Shown: positions 17,861 to 27,006, counted from the stretch's first letter. The stretch: DNA of 64,000 bases from Aquimarina sp. AU58 (GCF_900312745.1 NZ_OMPD01000013.1:186001-250000); one strand, 5' to 3'. A program made the numbers and translations. Notes: a model not told the origin generated them from the letters alone.

Positions 17861-18481
17861 TCAATCTTTACTTCTCATTTCTCTACATTCAATAACTTGT
17901 TTTACCTCTGCCTCTAAACCATAGTTTTTCCATAAAGCCACATCCTTTTTTAGCTCTAATGCGTTTTGACCAGATAGAATATATCTTTTTATAGACTCCA
18001 AAACAGGATCATTATCTTCTTTTATTTTTAACATCGACTTTCCTCCCGGAATACTATAATTATCTTCGTATTCATAGCAAAAAACCAATACCCGATCTCC
18101 TTGTTTTACATCTTCCTCATAGAAGTAATCCGAAACAAAGAACTTTTGTTTGTCATACCTATTCTTTTTAAGGGTTCTCGAAGTTAATACCTCATCGATA
18201 TCAATAATCCCTCGTTGAGAAGTATAGAGCATATCATCATTCTGAACCGGATCATCAATATGCTGAATAGTGCCTAAAAAAACTAATGCATATTTATCAC
18301 CACAATTACCAATAAAAGGCCCTGATTGTGGCCACCAATATGTGTATCCAACCCTAAGGGTATCATCCACTGTAGATATTGGTTGATTCATTTTTGTATC
18401 TGTTTCTTTTTTTTGTGCATAACCTGTACTACAAAAAAGAAAACCAAAAATTACTATCGCTTTTGTCAATATATGATACAT
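17861..18481 (-). CDS. Secreted or periplasmic protein, unknown function
   Basis: 206 aa. A signal peptide (IVIFGFLFCSTGYAQ) with cleavage after about residue 22 is clear. The mature part has Cys in IGNCGDKY and a helical C-terminus with IECREMRSKD; I see no known catalytic motif. The pattern (a secreted domain with FLGTIQHID and VLVFCYEYEDN) is vaguely like NTR/TIMP-type folds, but I would not assign it. A single gene with no obvious partner. Confidence 0.7.
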   Translation of the reverse strand: MYHILTKAIVIFGFLFCSTGYAQKKETDTKMNQPISTVDDTLRVGYTYWWPQSGPFIGNCGDKYALVFLGTIQHIDDPVQNDDMLYTSQRGIIDIDEVLTSRTLKKNRYDKQKFFVSDYFYEEDVKQGDRVLVFCYEYEDNYSIPGGKSMLKIKEDNDPVLESIKRYILSGQNALELKKDVALWKNYGLEAEVKQVIECREMRSKD

Positions 18482-18592
18482 TTCTATTTCTAAATTTAAT
18501 TTGTATTTATTTTTCTATTTATACGTTTAAATAGCATCTTTCTTTTTGATATACTATTGATATTACTCATTGTATTTTTTGATTTACAACTA

Positions 18593-18628
18593 AATAAAAG
18601 TGTCAATAATAGTACTATTATTGACACT
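18593..18628 (-). terminator. Terminator of the SIMPL gene (30-bp perfect palindrome)
   Basis: 18599-18628 is a perfect palindrome without spacer (AGTGTCAATAATAGT and its complement). On the minus strand it runs into CTTTTATTT, so it can form a hairpin with a T-rich tail after the SIMPL gene. The rest of 18482-18722 shows nothing else. Confidence 0.65.
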
Positions 18629-18722
18629 CATTTCATTACTTACTTAATTTTCAGCTTAAAGCTAATCATTTTTCATCTAGTTTTTAGAGATGTCTATATC
18701 ATTTTAATTAATTCTCAAAAAC

Positions 18723-19328
18723 CTATTCCAAAACAAATGTTACTGTTATGTAATGCTTTTGTAGTTCTTGTGATTTATTCACATTATAATATTGTCGCTT
18801 ATAATTGGTGTCTTCTATGCTTTGTATGCTTCCTACTTTTTTATTGATACTACCTGCAATTCTAGTGGCTTTACCTCTGGCATCCTGGATAGCTTTTTTA
18901 TTCAACACTATCATTTCTTCATTTGTCTTTTCTTTGGCTATAATATCTACCCACGTGATTGTTACTCCTTTCATTTTTTGAGCATGTATTTTTTTTACTT
19001 CATCAAGGGATTTTGTAACATAAAAATAATAGGCTTGTGCTCCATAACTCGTAGCGGTAATTTTAAATAAAACATTTTCCTTAAACTTTTCAAAATCTAC
19101 ACCTATAGTATTCAATTTGTTCTTATAGTCCTCTTTAAGTTGTGATATACTTTTGGGTTCCATATTTTGATATCCATCTGCCATAACCTCTTTGAATTCG
19201 ATATTAATACTATATTTTTCGATATCAACTTTCTTAGAACATTCTCCTATTACACTTATCGTATTATTTTGTTGCTGCCCAAACATAGGAACAGTGCCTA
19301 TTAGCAGAATTAGAATTAATTTTTTCAT
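18723..19328 (-). CDS. SIMPL domain-containing secreted protein
   Basis: 201 aa. Signal peptide MKKLILILLIGTVPMFGQ is followed by ISVIGECSKKVDIEKYSINIEF, the SIMPL (DUF541) start, and AIQDARGKATRIAGSINKKVG, its second conserved block. The family is periplasmic or secreted and linked to stress; its biochemistry is unsettled. It is shorter than the 230-240 aa of many members. A minus-strand -7 box TACGTTTG lies at 19357-19364. Confidence 0.82.
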   Translation of the reverse strand: MKKLILILLIGTVPMFGQQQNNTISVIGECSKKVDIEKYSINIEFKEVMADGYQNMEPKSISQLKEDYKNKLNTIGVDFEKFKENVLFKITATSYGAQAYYFYVTKSLDEVKKIHAQKMKGVTITWVDIIAKEKTNEEMIVLNKKAIQDARGKATRIAGSINKKVGSIQSIEDTNYKRQYYNVNKSQELQKHYITVTFVLE

Positions 19329-19356
19329 TTATATATTGTTTTTATTTAAGTAATCA

Positions 19357-19364
19357 CAAACGTA
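19357..19364 (-). promoter_or_regulatory. -7 box (TACGTTTG) for the SIMPL gene
   Basis: Full match to TAnnTTTG on the minus strand, 28 bp upstream of the start codon. No clear -33 element. Confidence 0.45.
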
Positions 19365-19429
19365 AACACATACTATTCTTTAAAAATTGGATATTAGAAT
19401 AGCCACGTGTATCAGAAATGTCATTGTTA

Positions 19430-20434
19430 TTATTCAAAAGACCAGATATCGTTATAAAAGTCATCAGGGTTTCCATTGTTCAAAGCATATCCATTAATGA
19501 TCCACAATTTCTTGTCAAAATGCACAGATGTATGCTGCGTTCTTTCTTGAAATTTTTTAGTTAGATATGTTTTTTTCCAGTCTATTCCGTTGGCACTATA
19601 CCAGATATCATTAAAATATTCGAAGTCGTTATTTCTGGCACCTGTAGTTAACCACATTCCCTTTTTATCTACTGTTACTGCATGATTTCTTCTTGGTAAA
19701 AAATCTGCATCTGGGGTAGCAAGAAACCATTGAAAACCATTTGGAGAATACCATACATCATTCAAAAAGTTATTATTGATATCATAACCGCCTATAACCC
19801 ATATTTTATTATCATACACTACAGAGGCATGATCTCTTCTTGCTCCAAAAGGTGCCAAATTGGATACTAAATTCCATTTAACTCCATCACTACTTACCCA
19901 AATATCACCTTTCTCGACTCCATTTTCCTGACCGCCAATTACAAACATTCTTCCTTGTAAATCGACCATTGTATGTTCTGATCTTGGTGAAAATGAAGCA
20001 TTGCCTATAGCTTCTTTCCAGGTCCCCCCGTCTGTACTAAACCAAACATCATTCATTTCATTAACAAGCCTACCACCTGTTATCCACATTTTACCTTGAG
20101 AAACAGTTGCAGCATGACTTGTTCTCGGTGAAAAAGAAGCCTTTTTTGTGGCTGCCATCCAGGTAGTGCCATCTTTACTATACCATGCATCGTTATAGTA
20201 TATTCCTGGGCCATTACCCGATATTACCCACATTTTATTGTCAAATACAAGTGAGGTATGATTGGCTCTCCCTCCAAAAGGTGTTTCTTTAAGAATTTTT
20301 TGGGGGGTTAAACTAAGGGTTTTGGTGGCGAATACTTTGGTATTATTGTCTTCTATTTGAATCTCCTCTGTATCACATGATAAAAAGATCGTAGATACAA
20401 ATACTAGTAGTATTATATATATCTGTGTTTTCAT
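19430..20434 (-). CDS. Kelch-repeat surface lipoprotein
   Basis: 334 aa. Lipoprotein signal ending IFLSC, then DTEEIQIED. At least five repeats of about 50 residues follow with the pattern R-x-x-H-x-(S/T/A)-V, KMWVIGG and NDVWYSxDGxxW, forming a kelch-type beta-propeller over about residues 50-334. Such propellers bind glycans or proteins on the surface. The start is 23 bp after the stop of the preceding lipoprotein gene, so the two form an operon under dyad copy B. Confidence 0.85.
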   Translation of the reverse strand: MKTQIYIILLVFVSTIFLSCDTEEIQIEDNNTKVFATKTLSLTPQKILKETPFGGRANHTSLVFDNKMWVISGNGPGIYYNDAWYSKDGTTWMAATKKASFSPRTSHAATVSQGKMWITGGRLVNEMNDVWFSTDGGTWKEAIGNASFSPRSEHTMVDLQGRMFVIGGQENGVEKGDIWVSSDGVKWNLVSNLAPFGARRDHASVVYDNKIWVIGGYDINNNFLNDVWYSPNGFQWFLATPDADFLPRRNHAVTVDKKGMWLTTGARNNDFEYFNDIWYSANGIDWKKTYLTKKFQERTQHTSVHFDKKLWIINGYALNNGNPDDFYNDIWSFE

Positions 20435-20457
20435 TGTAATTCATTTATTATTACTAT

Positions 20458-21255
20458 TTATTTTATCTCAATAGCGTCACAAGTCCCTACAAACGGAATA
20501 CCTGCGTTACCAAAAGCATATGTAATAAGCCCTATATAAACTTTGCTATCGTATGAAGGGGCGGTTCCTGGTAATTTACCCGTACCATTATAAAGTATCC
20601 ATTCATCTGAAGTACTATTACTTGTTAAATTTGGTTGTTGCCAATAAAAGGTAAGTTCATTATTTTCATCTCCAATAATACGTATATCTGCTCGTCCTAA
20701 GGGAACCATATCTATACCTATATCATCTACAGAAGAGACACCGTTTACTGTATTTTTACCTTCTATAGTAAACCTTCTTGTTCCTCTGTGACCTATCACC
20801 ACATGAGAAGAGTTTATAGAATTAAAATCTTCTACATGTACTTGAATCCCCGAAAAGTTGTATTGAGTATCACTATGAATTGGTGCTGTTTGAGAATCGG
20901 CAATAGTACCAATGCCAATATTTCTTGCTATAAATTCAAAGGGAAATGTGACTAATTTAGCATCCAATCGCCCTTGCTCTTCGTTAAAATGTAGTGTCTG
21001 ATTATTTGTGTTATCATCTAAAACTGCATGATATTTCCCTGATGATCTACTTACATTTGGCAATACTGTAGCATTATTTGTTATATAGTCTACTAGCGGA
21101 CCAGTACCTTCAAAGTCATCAAAAATTTCGTTTTCTGGATTTATTATTGGGTCTGGTTCAGAATTCGAATTTGAAACATCGTCATCATTACTACACGCAG
21201 CAAGAATAACAAAAAATATTACACTTACATATTGAATTATTTTCATCCTTTTCAT
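20458..21255 (-). CDS. Surface lipoprotein, unknown beta-rich domain
   Basis: 265 aa. Signal ends ILAAC, followed by SNDDD, the Bacteroidota surface-lipoprotein pattern, then a Glu/Pro-rich linker and a beta-rich domain (FDDFEGTGPLVDY, DLQ-free; WQQPNLTSN, VYIGLITYAFG) resembling laminin-G or jelly-roll carbohydrate-binding folds. That resemblance is impression only. It is the first gene of a two-gene operon with the kelch lipoprotein, downstream of dyad copy B. Confidence 0.75.
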   Translation of the reverse strand: MKRMKIIQYVSVIFFVILAACSNDDDVSNSNSEPDPIINPENEIFDDFEGTGPLVDYITNNATVLPNVSRSSGKYHAVLDDNTNNQTLHFNEEQGRLDAKLVTFPFEFIARNIGIGTIADSQTAPIHSDTQYNFSGIQVHVEDFNSINSSHVVIGHRGTRRFTIEGKNTVNGVSSVDDIGIDMVPLGRADIRIIGDENNELTFYWQQPNLTSNSTSDEWILYNGTGKLPGTAPSYDSKVYIGLITYAFGNAGIPFVGTCDAIEIK

Positions 21256-21353
21256 CTCTCATTTTTACGTTAATTAATAGCCAAATATGTATCTCATAAT
21301 GGCCTTTATGAAATCTATTATTGTTTTTCTATTATGATAAAAAGCTAATGCCA

Positions 21354-21414
21354 CAAACCTAACTACAGTCACAGTTTGAAGTATCCGAAAAGTTTGAATT
21401 TCAAAGAATTCGGA
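21354..21414 (-). promoter_or_regulatory. Dyad plus -7 box, copy B (before the lipoprotein-kelch operon)
   Basis: Dyad at 21384-21414 is identical to copy A over all 31 bases. After exactly 22 bp comes the minus-strand -7 box TAGGTTTG (21354-21361), giving a leader of about 90 nt. The bases after the -7 box (TGnCATTA) are also shared with copy A. Confidence 0.7.
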
Positions 21415-21444
21415 CGTTTTTTAAGGGGTTTACCTGTAGGTTAG

Positions 21445-21490
21445 AAAAAAAGGATCCCCATTATCTTGTTAGGTTAGGTAATGAGGATCC
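21445..21490 (-). terminator. Terminator of the FN3/repeat lipoprotein gene
   Basis: Stem GGATCCTCATTA / TAATGGGGATCC with one mismatch and a 15-nt loop; on the minus strand it ends in seven T. It lies 66 bp after the stop at 21556. Confidence 0.75.
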
Positions 21491-21555
21491 GGGTAATGAA
21501 AAGCATGGACAAAAAAACCTAATCATTACAAATTGTTTTTATAGTATCGCAAGAA

Positions 21556-23178
21556 TTATTCTAGTTTTACGACCCAATAATCCCACATACCTTTACCGGC
21601 ACCACTAATATCTCCTCCCGGAGCATAAACATAACCGGCTACGATGTAACCGTTATTGGTTTGTTGAATCGTATTTGCGTAATCAGGTTCTGGACCACCA
21701 AAGCTAATTTCCCATAACAATTCACCAAAAGGATTTAGTTTTACCACCCAAAAATCTGCATAGCCTCCATTATTAGTACTTACATCAAAGTCGCTTGCTC
21801 CCGAGTTCCCAGCAAAGATATATCCTCCATCTGTAGTTTGTTGAATAGAGCGGGCGGCATCACTCTCTGAACTACCAAGGTTAACCTGCCATACTAGTTC
21901 TCCCGAAGTATCTAATTTTAAGATCCAACTATCTTTTTTTCCATTATTACCACTTACATCAAAATCTGAGGATTCTGAATATCCAGCTACGATATATCCT
22001 TGATCAGTAGTTTGATGAACATCATATGCCAGATCATCAAGTGTTCCTCCAAGATTTGTTTCCCAAATCAGATTTCCTAAAACATCCAATTTTACAATCC
22101 AATAATCTTTTTCTCCATAATTACCTCCCACATTACCGTCTGAGGATTCTGAATATCCTCCAACAATATAACCTCCATCTAACGTTTGTTCAACCGATTG
22201 TGCAATATCAAATCCGGTACCTCCAAGATTTGTTTCCCATACTAAAGCTCCCATAGAATCCAGTTTTATCACCCAGTAATCCAAGCCTCCATAATTGTCT
22301 CCTACATCACCGTTTGAAGAGCTGGTAAAACCTGCGACAATAAAACCGTCATCTGATGTTTGTTCGATATCTGTTGCTTCTTCATTTCCACTTCCACCAT
22401 AATTGGTCTCCCAAACCAAATTTCCAGAGCCATCTAATTTTACAATCCAAAAATCAGCAAAAGATGCATCACCACTAATATCCTGATCGTTAGAATAAGT
22501 CATTCCTGCTATTATATATCCACCATCTGAGGTTTGTTGTATGCTATTTGCAGCTTCATCACTAGAGCCTCCCAGGTTAGTTTCCCACATTAGTTCACCC
22601 GAACTACTTAATTTAATAACCCAATAGTCTCCTCCTATATATCCATCTGCATCGTTATTACCACCTACGTCTCCATCATCAGAATTAGCAGTACCAACCA
22701 CAATATACCCCCCATCTATTGTTAATTGTAGCGCATTAGCGATGTCAATATGAGAACCCCCATAAGATTTTTCCCATGCTATAGACACTTCTTCACTAAT
22801 TACTACTCCTTTTTCTGTATCAAAAGCAAATGTGTTTTCTGATGTTCCTCCTTTTCCATCAGAAGCCACTATCTTACCATTGTAACTGGTTTGACCATCA
22901 AGTCCTTCTAGTAAAAATTCTGTAGTCTGCACATCTGATTGTATCGAATTTTCTCCCAAAAAAATAGTATACGATACTTCATCATCATTTGGATCAACCG
23001 CGAGAGTCCATTCTAATAATGCGCTATTCGCTGTTATCTCATTAACCTGTATGGTAAAATCTCCTGGTACCTGATTCTCGGCTGATACAGGTGGTACAAC
23101 TATGTCATCATCATTTTTGCATCCTACAATCAACACGCAAAAGATGATCAAACGATATAAAAACTGTTTCTTTTTCAT
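21556..23178 (-). CDS. FN3 and tandem-repeat surface lipoprotein
   Basis: 540 aa. Lipoprotein signal (VLIVGC, KNDDD). A fibronectin III-like domain occupies about 35-120. It is followed by seven repeats of about 54 residues with the pattern DYWVVKLDxxGxLVWETNLGG and TxDGGYIVAGYSxSxDGDV, which should form a beta-propeller. There is no T9SS tail, so the Cys lipid is the likely anchor. Its gene follows dyad copy C, directly downstream of the first GAF-AraC regulator. The same repeat type forms the protein at 53700. Confidence 0.82.
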   Translation of the reverse strand: MKKKQFLYRLIIFCVLIVGCKNDDDIVVPPVSAENQVPGDFTIQVNEITANSALLEWTLAVDPNDDEVSYTIFLGENSIQSDVQTTEFLLEGLDGQTSYNGKIVASDGKGGTSENTFAFDTEKGVVISEEVSIAWEKSYGGSHIDIANALQLTIDGGYIVVGTANSDDGDVGGNNDADGYIGGDYWVIKLSSSGELMWETNLGGSSDEAANSIQQTSDGGYIIAGMTYSNDQDISGDASFADFWIVKLDGSGNLVWETNYGGSGNEEATDIEQTSDDGFIVAGFTSSSNGDVGDNYGGLDYWVIKLDSMGALVWETNLGGTGFDIAQSVEQTLDGGYIVGGYSESSDGNVGGNYGEKDYWIVKLDVLGNLIWETNLGGTLDDLAYDVHQTTDQGYIVAGYSESSDFDVSGNNGKKDSWILKLDTSGELVWQVNLGSSESDAARSIQQTTDGGYIFAGNSGASDFDVSTNNGGYADFWVVKLNPFGELLWEISFGGPEPDYANTIQQTNNGYIVAGYVYAPGGDISGAGKGMWDYWVVKLE

Positions 23179-23299
23179 TTGTTTATGTTTTTATGATTTG
23201 TTTATAAAAATCTATCCTTATTCTTAGCCTACTATAGAACAACAAACTGCTTAAGCTAAAAACAAATACTTAGTTTGTACTTGTGTAGTACTTAGATGA

Positions 23300-23360
23300 T
23301 AAAATTAATTAGGGTGAAGTGTACAAATGTCCAGAAAGTTTGAATTTCAAAGAATTCGGA
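23300..23360 (-). promoter_or_regulatory. Dyad plus -7 box, copy C (after the GAF-AraC gene, before the FN3 lipoprotein)
   Basis: Dyad at 23330-23360: TCCAGA-AAG-TTTGAA-T-TTCAAA-GAA-TTCGGA, with two changes in one outer arm. After exactly 22 bp comes TAATTTTA on the minus strand (23300-23307), 7 of 8 matches to TAnnTTTG. The leader is about 115 nt. Confidence 0.6.
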
Positions 23361-23365
23361 CGTTT

Positions 23366-24640
23366 TTAGGGGGTTTTTCTATATTCTTTTGGAGAAATGC
23401 CTGTTCGTTTTTTAAAAGCACTATAAAAAGTAGATTTCGAATTAAACCCAGATTCTAAAGCGATCGATATAATAGTGTAGTTTATAAAATTAGGATTTCT
23501 TAATTTAAATTTTGCGTCCTCTATTCTATATCTATTTATATAATCGGTAAAATTATACCCACTCAATTTATTAACCAATTGTGAAAGATAGTTACCACTT
23601 ATGTTTAGTTTTTTGGCCATACTGTCTAATCCCAGATTTGGATCTCGATATATTTTGGCTTCTTTCATCAAAAAATCAAGTTCTTTAAAATACACATTAT
23701 CATCGGTAATATGAGATTCACTTTTTGCATGAATTTGTTTTAGTTTTTTTCCGGTTAACCTGGCAATTAACTGAAATAAAAACACATGATCTTTATTGAA
23801 AAAATCTTTTTGAGAATGCTCAGAATCCAGAACACCTACTACCTGGTCATCTATTAAAATAGGAACAGACAATTCAGACATTCTACGATCATCATCTATG
23901 ATATATCCAGGATCATTGGTCAAATCGGGCACATACTCAAATGTTCCTGATTGGGCTACTCTACCAACAATACCTTTACCCAATGGAATTTGGATAGGGC
24001 TTATGACTTTTCTTTCTCCATTATTTTTATGACCAAATGCTGCTTTTTGTATCAAAACTTCATTTTGGGTATCCAACATGTAGATTACACAGTCCTCTAA
24101 TTTAAGTTTCGAAATGCAATTCTCTACAATATCCCATAATACCTCTTCAAGTTTATTTTTTTCGAACAGTGATGATGCAAAATAACTTAGTATTCCTATG
24201 GTTTCGTTTGATGCGTTTTGATGTTGTATCTGGTCTTTTTCAGAAAAAATCTGGTGCAAGCCATGTATACTAAAATTTGATACCGAACTTCGTATCACAT
24301 CTTTTTTACTCTTCACTTTATCAAACTTTGGTGTTAGTTGTTTTGTGGTAGTAAAAACACCATCATACGCTACTTCAAATACTTTATTAAAAAGAACAGG
24401 GGCCTTAACATAGAAATTAGAGAAATTCTTCATGACTATACTCGAAAAGAAAAAAATAAATACTGTAATGAGCAATACTATGTTTAATACTATCAGCATT
24501 GCAAACATATGTCTTGTATTAAAATCTGTACTTAGCATCTTATAACACACAACATATATCAAGAAAAATACAACCCCGCATATTAAAATTGTAGAAATCT
24601 TCCCTACTAGTTTATCACCTATGTTTTTTTTGATATTCAT
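23366..24640 (-). CDS. Membrane-bound GAF-AraC transcription regulator 1
   Basis: 424 aa from the ATG at 24640; the frame extends to 24688, but the N-terminal MNIKKNIGDK is the better start. Two membrane helices lie in the first 75 residues. A GAF-type sensory domain follows (about 150-315, with SYFASSLFEKNKLEEVL and VPILIDDQVVGVLDSEH), then an AraC/XylS DNA-binding domain (about 325-424, with YRIEDAKFKLRN, GFNSKSTFYSAFKKRTGISPKEYR). It should sense a cytosolic ligand at the membrane. It is divergent from the TPR-AraC gene and sits directly upstream of dyad copy C. It is a paralogue of the 33119 gene. Confidence 0.88.
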   Translation of the reverse strand: MNIKKNIGDKLVGKISTILICGVVFFLIYVVCYKMLSTDFNTRHMFAMLIVLNIVLLITVFIFFFSSIVMKNFSNFYVKAPVLFNKVFEVAYDGVFTTTKQLTPKFDKVKSKKDVIRSSVSNFSIHGLHQIFSEKDQIQHQNASNETIGILSYFASSLFEKNKLEEVLWDIVENCISKLKLEDCVIYMLDTQNEVLIQKAAFGHKNNGERKVISPIQIPLGKGIVGRVAQSGTFEYVPDLTNDPGYIIDDDRRMSELSVPILIDDQVVGVLDSEHSQKDFFNKDHVFLFQLIARLTGKKLKQIHAKSESHITDDNVYFKELDFLMKEAKIYRDPNLGLDSMAKKLNISGNYLSQLVNKLSGYNFTDYINRYRIEDAKFKLRNPNFINYTIISIALESGFNSKSTFYSAFKKRTGISPKEYRKTP

Positions 24641-24704
24641 GATGATTGATTTTTTTGTCCAATCCAAATATATAATGACAATACCCATGAAAACAAACGA
24701 AATA

Positions 24705-24729
24705 TCTCGATATTCTGAGAATTTCGAGA
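24705..24729. promoter_or_regulatory. Dyad TCGATATTC-N3-GAATTTCGA in a divergent promoter region
   Basis: Arms TCTCGATATTC (24705-24715) and GAATTTCGAGA (24719-24729) match at 10 of 11 positions around a 3-bp spacer. It lies between the divergent GAF-AraC and TPR-AraC genes. A near-identical dyad follows the TPR-AraC gene at 26576. Confidence 0.6.
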
Positions 24730-24843
24730 TTGATTTTTAATATTAACTAATTAACTATCAGTCAATTATATTGAATTAATTCTAAGACACTACAAAAACC
24801 AGAAAATAGTATCTTTATAGCTAGATAAATAGATCAAAACCCC

Positions 24844-26571
24844 TTGAACACAAAAAAGACATATCTCTTTTTCACTTCCTTTTGTAAAAGGATGATTATC
24901 ATTTTTTTGCTGTGCTGTGTACAAATTACTACTGGGCAAAAAGAAGATTTTGTAATTCCTGATTCTTTAAAAGCATTGGATTATGAGAATTTATATAATT
25001 CTTATCTAAAAGTCTACAGAGATACTTTGTCTGCAAAAATTTACCTTAATACGTATCTAAAAAAAGCTATTCTAGAAAATGATAAGATAAAAATGGCTAA
25101 TGCATATAGTAGATTATCCTATTATACTGAAGAAGAATCAGAAAAAATAGCATTATTAGATCGCTCTATTACTTTGAGTACCGGTTTAGATCAGGATATC
25201 ATAATTAGATCATACTCTTTTAAAGGAGGATATTACTTTCGTAAAGGTAATTACACTCTTGCACTTGACAACTACTTACAAGCTTTGATGCTTGCAGAAA
25301 AAATTCAAAATGTTGAATACATCTATATCACCAAGCATAATATTGCTTGTATCAAGACGGAAATAAGAAAGCATGAAGAAGCTTTACCACTTTTTAAAGA
25401 ATATTATACATATATAATAACAAAACATACTACCGATACAATCCGATATTTAAAAGCAACTGTTCCTTTAGCAGAATCTTATCGCTATAATAATTTCCTG
25501 GATTCTGCTTCAACATATCATTATAAAGCAATTAAACGATCACAAAAATCAGAACATTATTATAATAGGTTTTATAGTCGAATTATCATTAATGAAGGTA
25601 TCAATCTCTTTTATAAAGATAAATTTAAGGATGCTTATGATAGTATTGCTAAAGGTTTGCCTATTCTAGATAAAACCAGATCAGAAAACAAAAAAGCATA
25701 TATTTTGGGTGAGTTTTATTTGGGAAAGCTACAATTATTAAAACAAGACATCTTATCTGCTAAAAAGCACTTTCTTACCGTAGATTCGATTCTTCACTAT
25801 GAAAAAATTACTCCTATTGAGGTTCGGGAAGGTTATGAATTTATGATCAATTTTTATAAAGCGAATGATAAAAAGGAACAACAGCTCGAATATATCAATA
25901 AACTTCTACGATTTGATAGTATTATTAACCAGGAAACTTCTTCTTTATCTAATCGTTTATTTAAAGAGTTTGATACTCCTTTACTGATAAAAGAAAAAGA
26001 GGCATTGATCAATGAACTGAAAGGCAATAATAAAAACCTAAATTCATTAGTGATTTTTCTCTCATTACTTACTCTTGTCACTATTGTTTTTTTATATCGC
26101 CAATATCAAAAGAGAAAAACCTATCAGTACAAATTTGAACAATTAATTGCTCAAAACAAGGTGATTGAAACACCTAACGAAAAACCTCAAAATGATATAG
26201 GAGTACCCAATGATATCGTTGAAGAAATCCTGAATAAGTTAGCTTTATTTGAACAAAATCATTATTATCTTAAAAAGAATATTAGTACTACCATTTTGGC
26301 CAAAGACATTAAAACCAATACAAAGTATTTGTCAAAGGTCATTAATCATCATAAGCAAAAGAATTTTGCCAATTATATCAACGATCTTAGGATTGCACAT
26401 GCGGTAACCCAGTTAAAAGAAAACAAAACGCTTAGGAACTATACCATACAAGGTATTGCAGAAGAAATGGGATTTAATACTGCCGAGTCTTTTTCGTCTG
26501 CATTTAAAAAGAGTACAGGAATCAAAACTTCTTATTTCATAAAGAAATTACATGACTTAGATACTATGTAA
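24844..26571 (+). CDS. Transmembrane TPR-AraC one-component regulator 1
   Basis: 575 aa from a TTG; an ATG at 24892 is the alternative, but it would leave the signal peptide without its basic n-region. Signal peptide (about 1-31), then a periplasmic tetratricopeptide region (about 50-370), a coiled stretch, a membrane helix (about 401-418), and a cytoplasmic AraC-type DNA-binding domain (about 480-570, with YINDLRIAHAV and GFNTAESFSSAFKKSTG). The layout implies an outside signal changing promoter binding directly. A -7-like TATCTTTA is at 24810-24817. It is flanked on both sides by the same dyad and followed by a RiPP-like precursor gene. Paralogue of the 41790 gene. Confidence 0.87.
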   Translation: MNTKKTYLFFTSFCKRMIIIFLLCCVQITTGQKEDFVIPDSLKALDYENLYNSYLKVYRDTLSAKIYLNTYLKKAILENDKIKMANAYSRLSYYTEEESEKIALLDRSITLSTGLDQDIIIRSYSFKGGYYFRKGNYTLALDNYLQALMLAEKIQNVEYIYITKHNIACIKTEIRKHEEALPLFKEYYTYIITKHTTDTIRYLKATVPLAESYRYNNFLDSASTYHYKAIKRSQKSEHYYNRFYSRIIINEGINLFYKDKFKDAYDSIAKGLPILDKTRSENKKAYILGEFYLGKLQLLKQDILSAKKHFLTVDSILHYEKITPIEVREGYEFMINFYKANDKKEQQLEYINKLLRFDSIINQETSSLSNRLFKEFDTPLLIKEKEALINELKGNNKNLNSLVIFLSLLTLVTIVFLYRQYQKRKTYQYKFEQLIAQNKVIETPNEKPQNDIGVPNDIVEEILNKLALFEQNHYYLKKNISTTILAKDIKTNTKYLSKVINHHKQKNFANYINDLRIAHAVTQLKENKTLRNYTIQGIAEEMGFNTAESFSSAFKKSTGIKTSYFIKKLHDLDTM

Positions 26572-26575
26572 TTTA

Positions 26576-26596
26576 TCGAAATTCCGTGAATTTCGA
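26576..26596. promoter_or_regulatory. Perfect dyad TCGAAATTC-CGT-GAATTTCGA
   Basis: Nine-bp perfect arms with a 3-bp spacer, 4 bp after the TPR-AraC stop and 208 bp before the peptide-precursor ATG. The core matches the 24705 dyad at all but one arm base. With no T-run on the sense strand, it looks like a binding site and not a terminator. Confidence 0.6.
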
Positions 26597-26804
26597 CTAA
26601 TAACCACCTCATTCATAGTATGTTTACTGTTTTTTACCCTATATTTATTCTTGGAATTCAAAAAAAGTAACTTACATATACTTTTTATACTGTTAGGCAT
26701 TTTTCATTATCACTTTGTGTGATTTTTGATAAAAAATTGTATCGATAATATTCTGATACTGGTAGAGAAAATATATGTATAATAATCTTTAAAAACTAAA
26801 AATT

Positions 26805-26981
26805 ATGAGAAAAGCAAAGGGGAAAAAATTAAGTCTTGCAAAACTAAAAATTGCAAAATTAGAGAATCCATCATCTATAAAAGGTGGTCACGTAGATAGT
26901 AAAAACCCTTCTAGATGTCCTCTATTCTATAAGCCAAAATTTACTATTATTACTTGCCCAACTAATTTTGAATGGGGTTAA
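26805..26981 (+). CDS. Double-glycine RiPP (lanthipeptide-type) precursor peptide
   Basis: 58 aa. The basic, helical leader with KLSLAKLKIAKLE (8-20) and a Gly27-Gly28 end (SSIKGG) matches the Bacteroidota GG-type natural product precursors, many of which are class I lanthipeptides. The 30-residue core (from His29) contains Cys38 and Cys51 and seven Ser/Thr, enough for one or two lanthionine or disulfide links. It is expected to be cleaved after GG by a C39 peptidase transporter and exported. No modification enzyme or transporter is present in the window, so maturation genes must be elsewhere. It stands alone between the TPR-AraC gene and a strong terminator. The call rests on leader pattern only. 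Confidence 0.65.
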   Translation: MRKAKGKKLSLAKLKIAKLENPSSIKGGHVDSKNPSRCPLFYKPKFTIITCPTNFEWG

Positions 26982-27006
26982 AAAAATTCACAAACCATAA
27001 ATAATT

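Noticed and set aside
17661..21414. Dyad copies A and B read as plus-strand terminators, because a T-run follows the hairpin
   Set aside because: No plus-strand gene precedes either copy, and the fixed 22-bp spacing to minus-strand -7 boxes is better explained by a regulator site.
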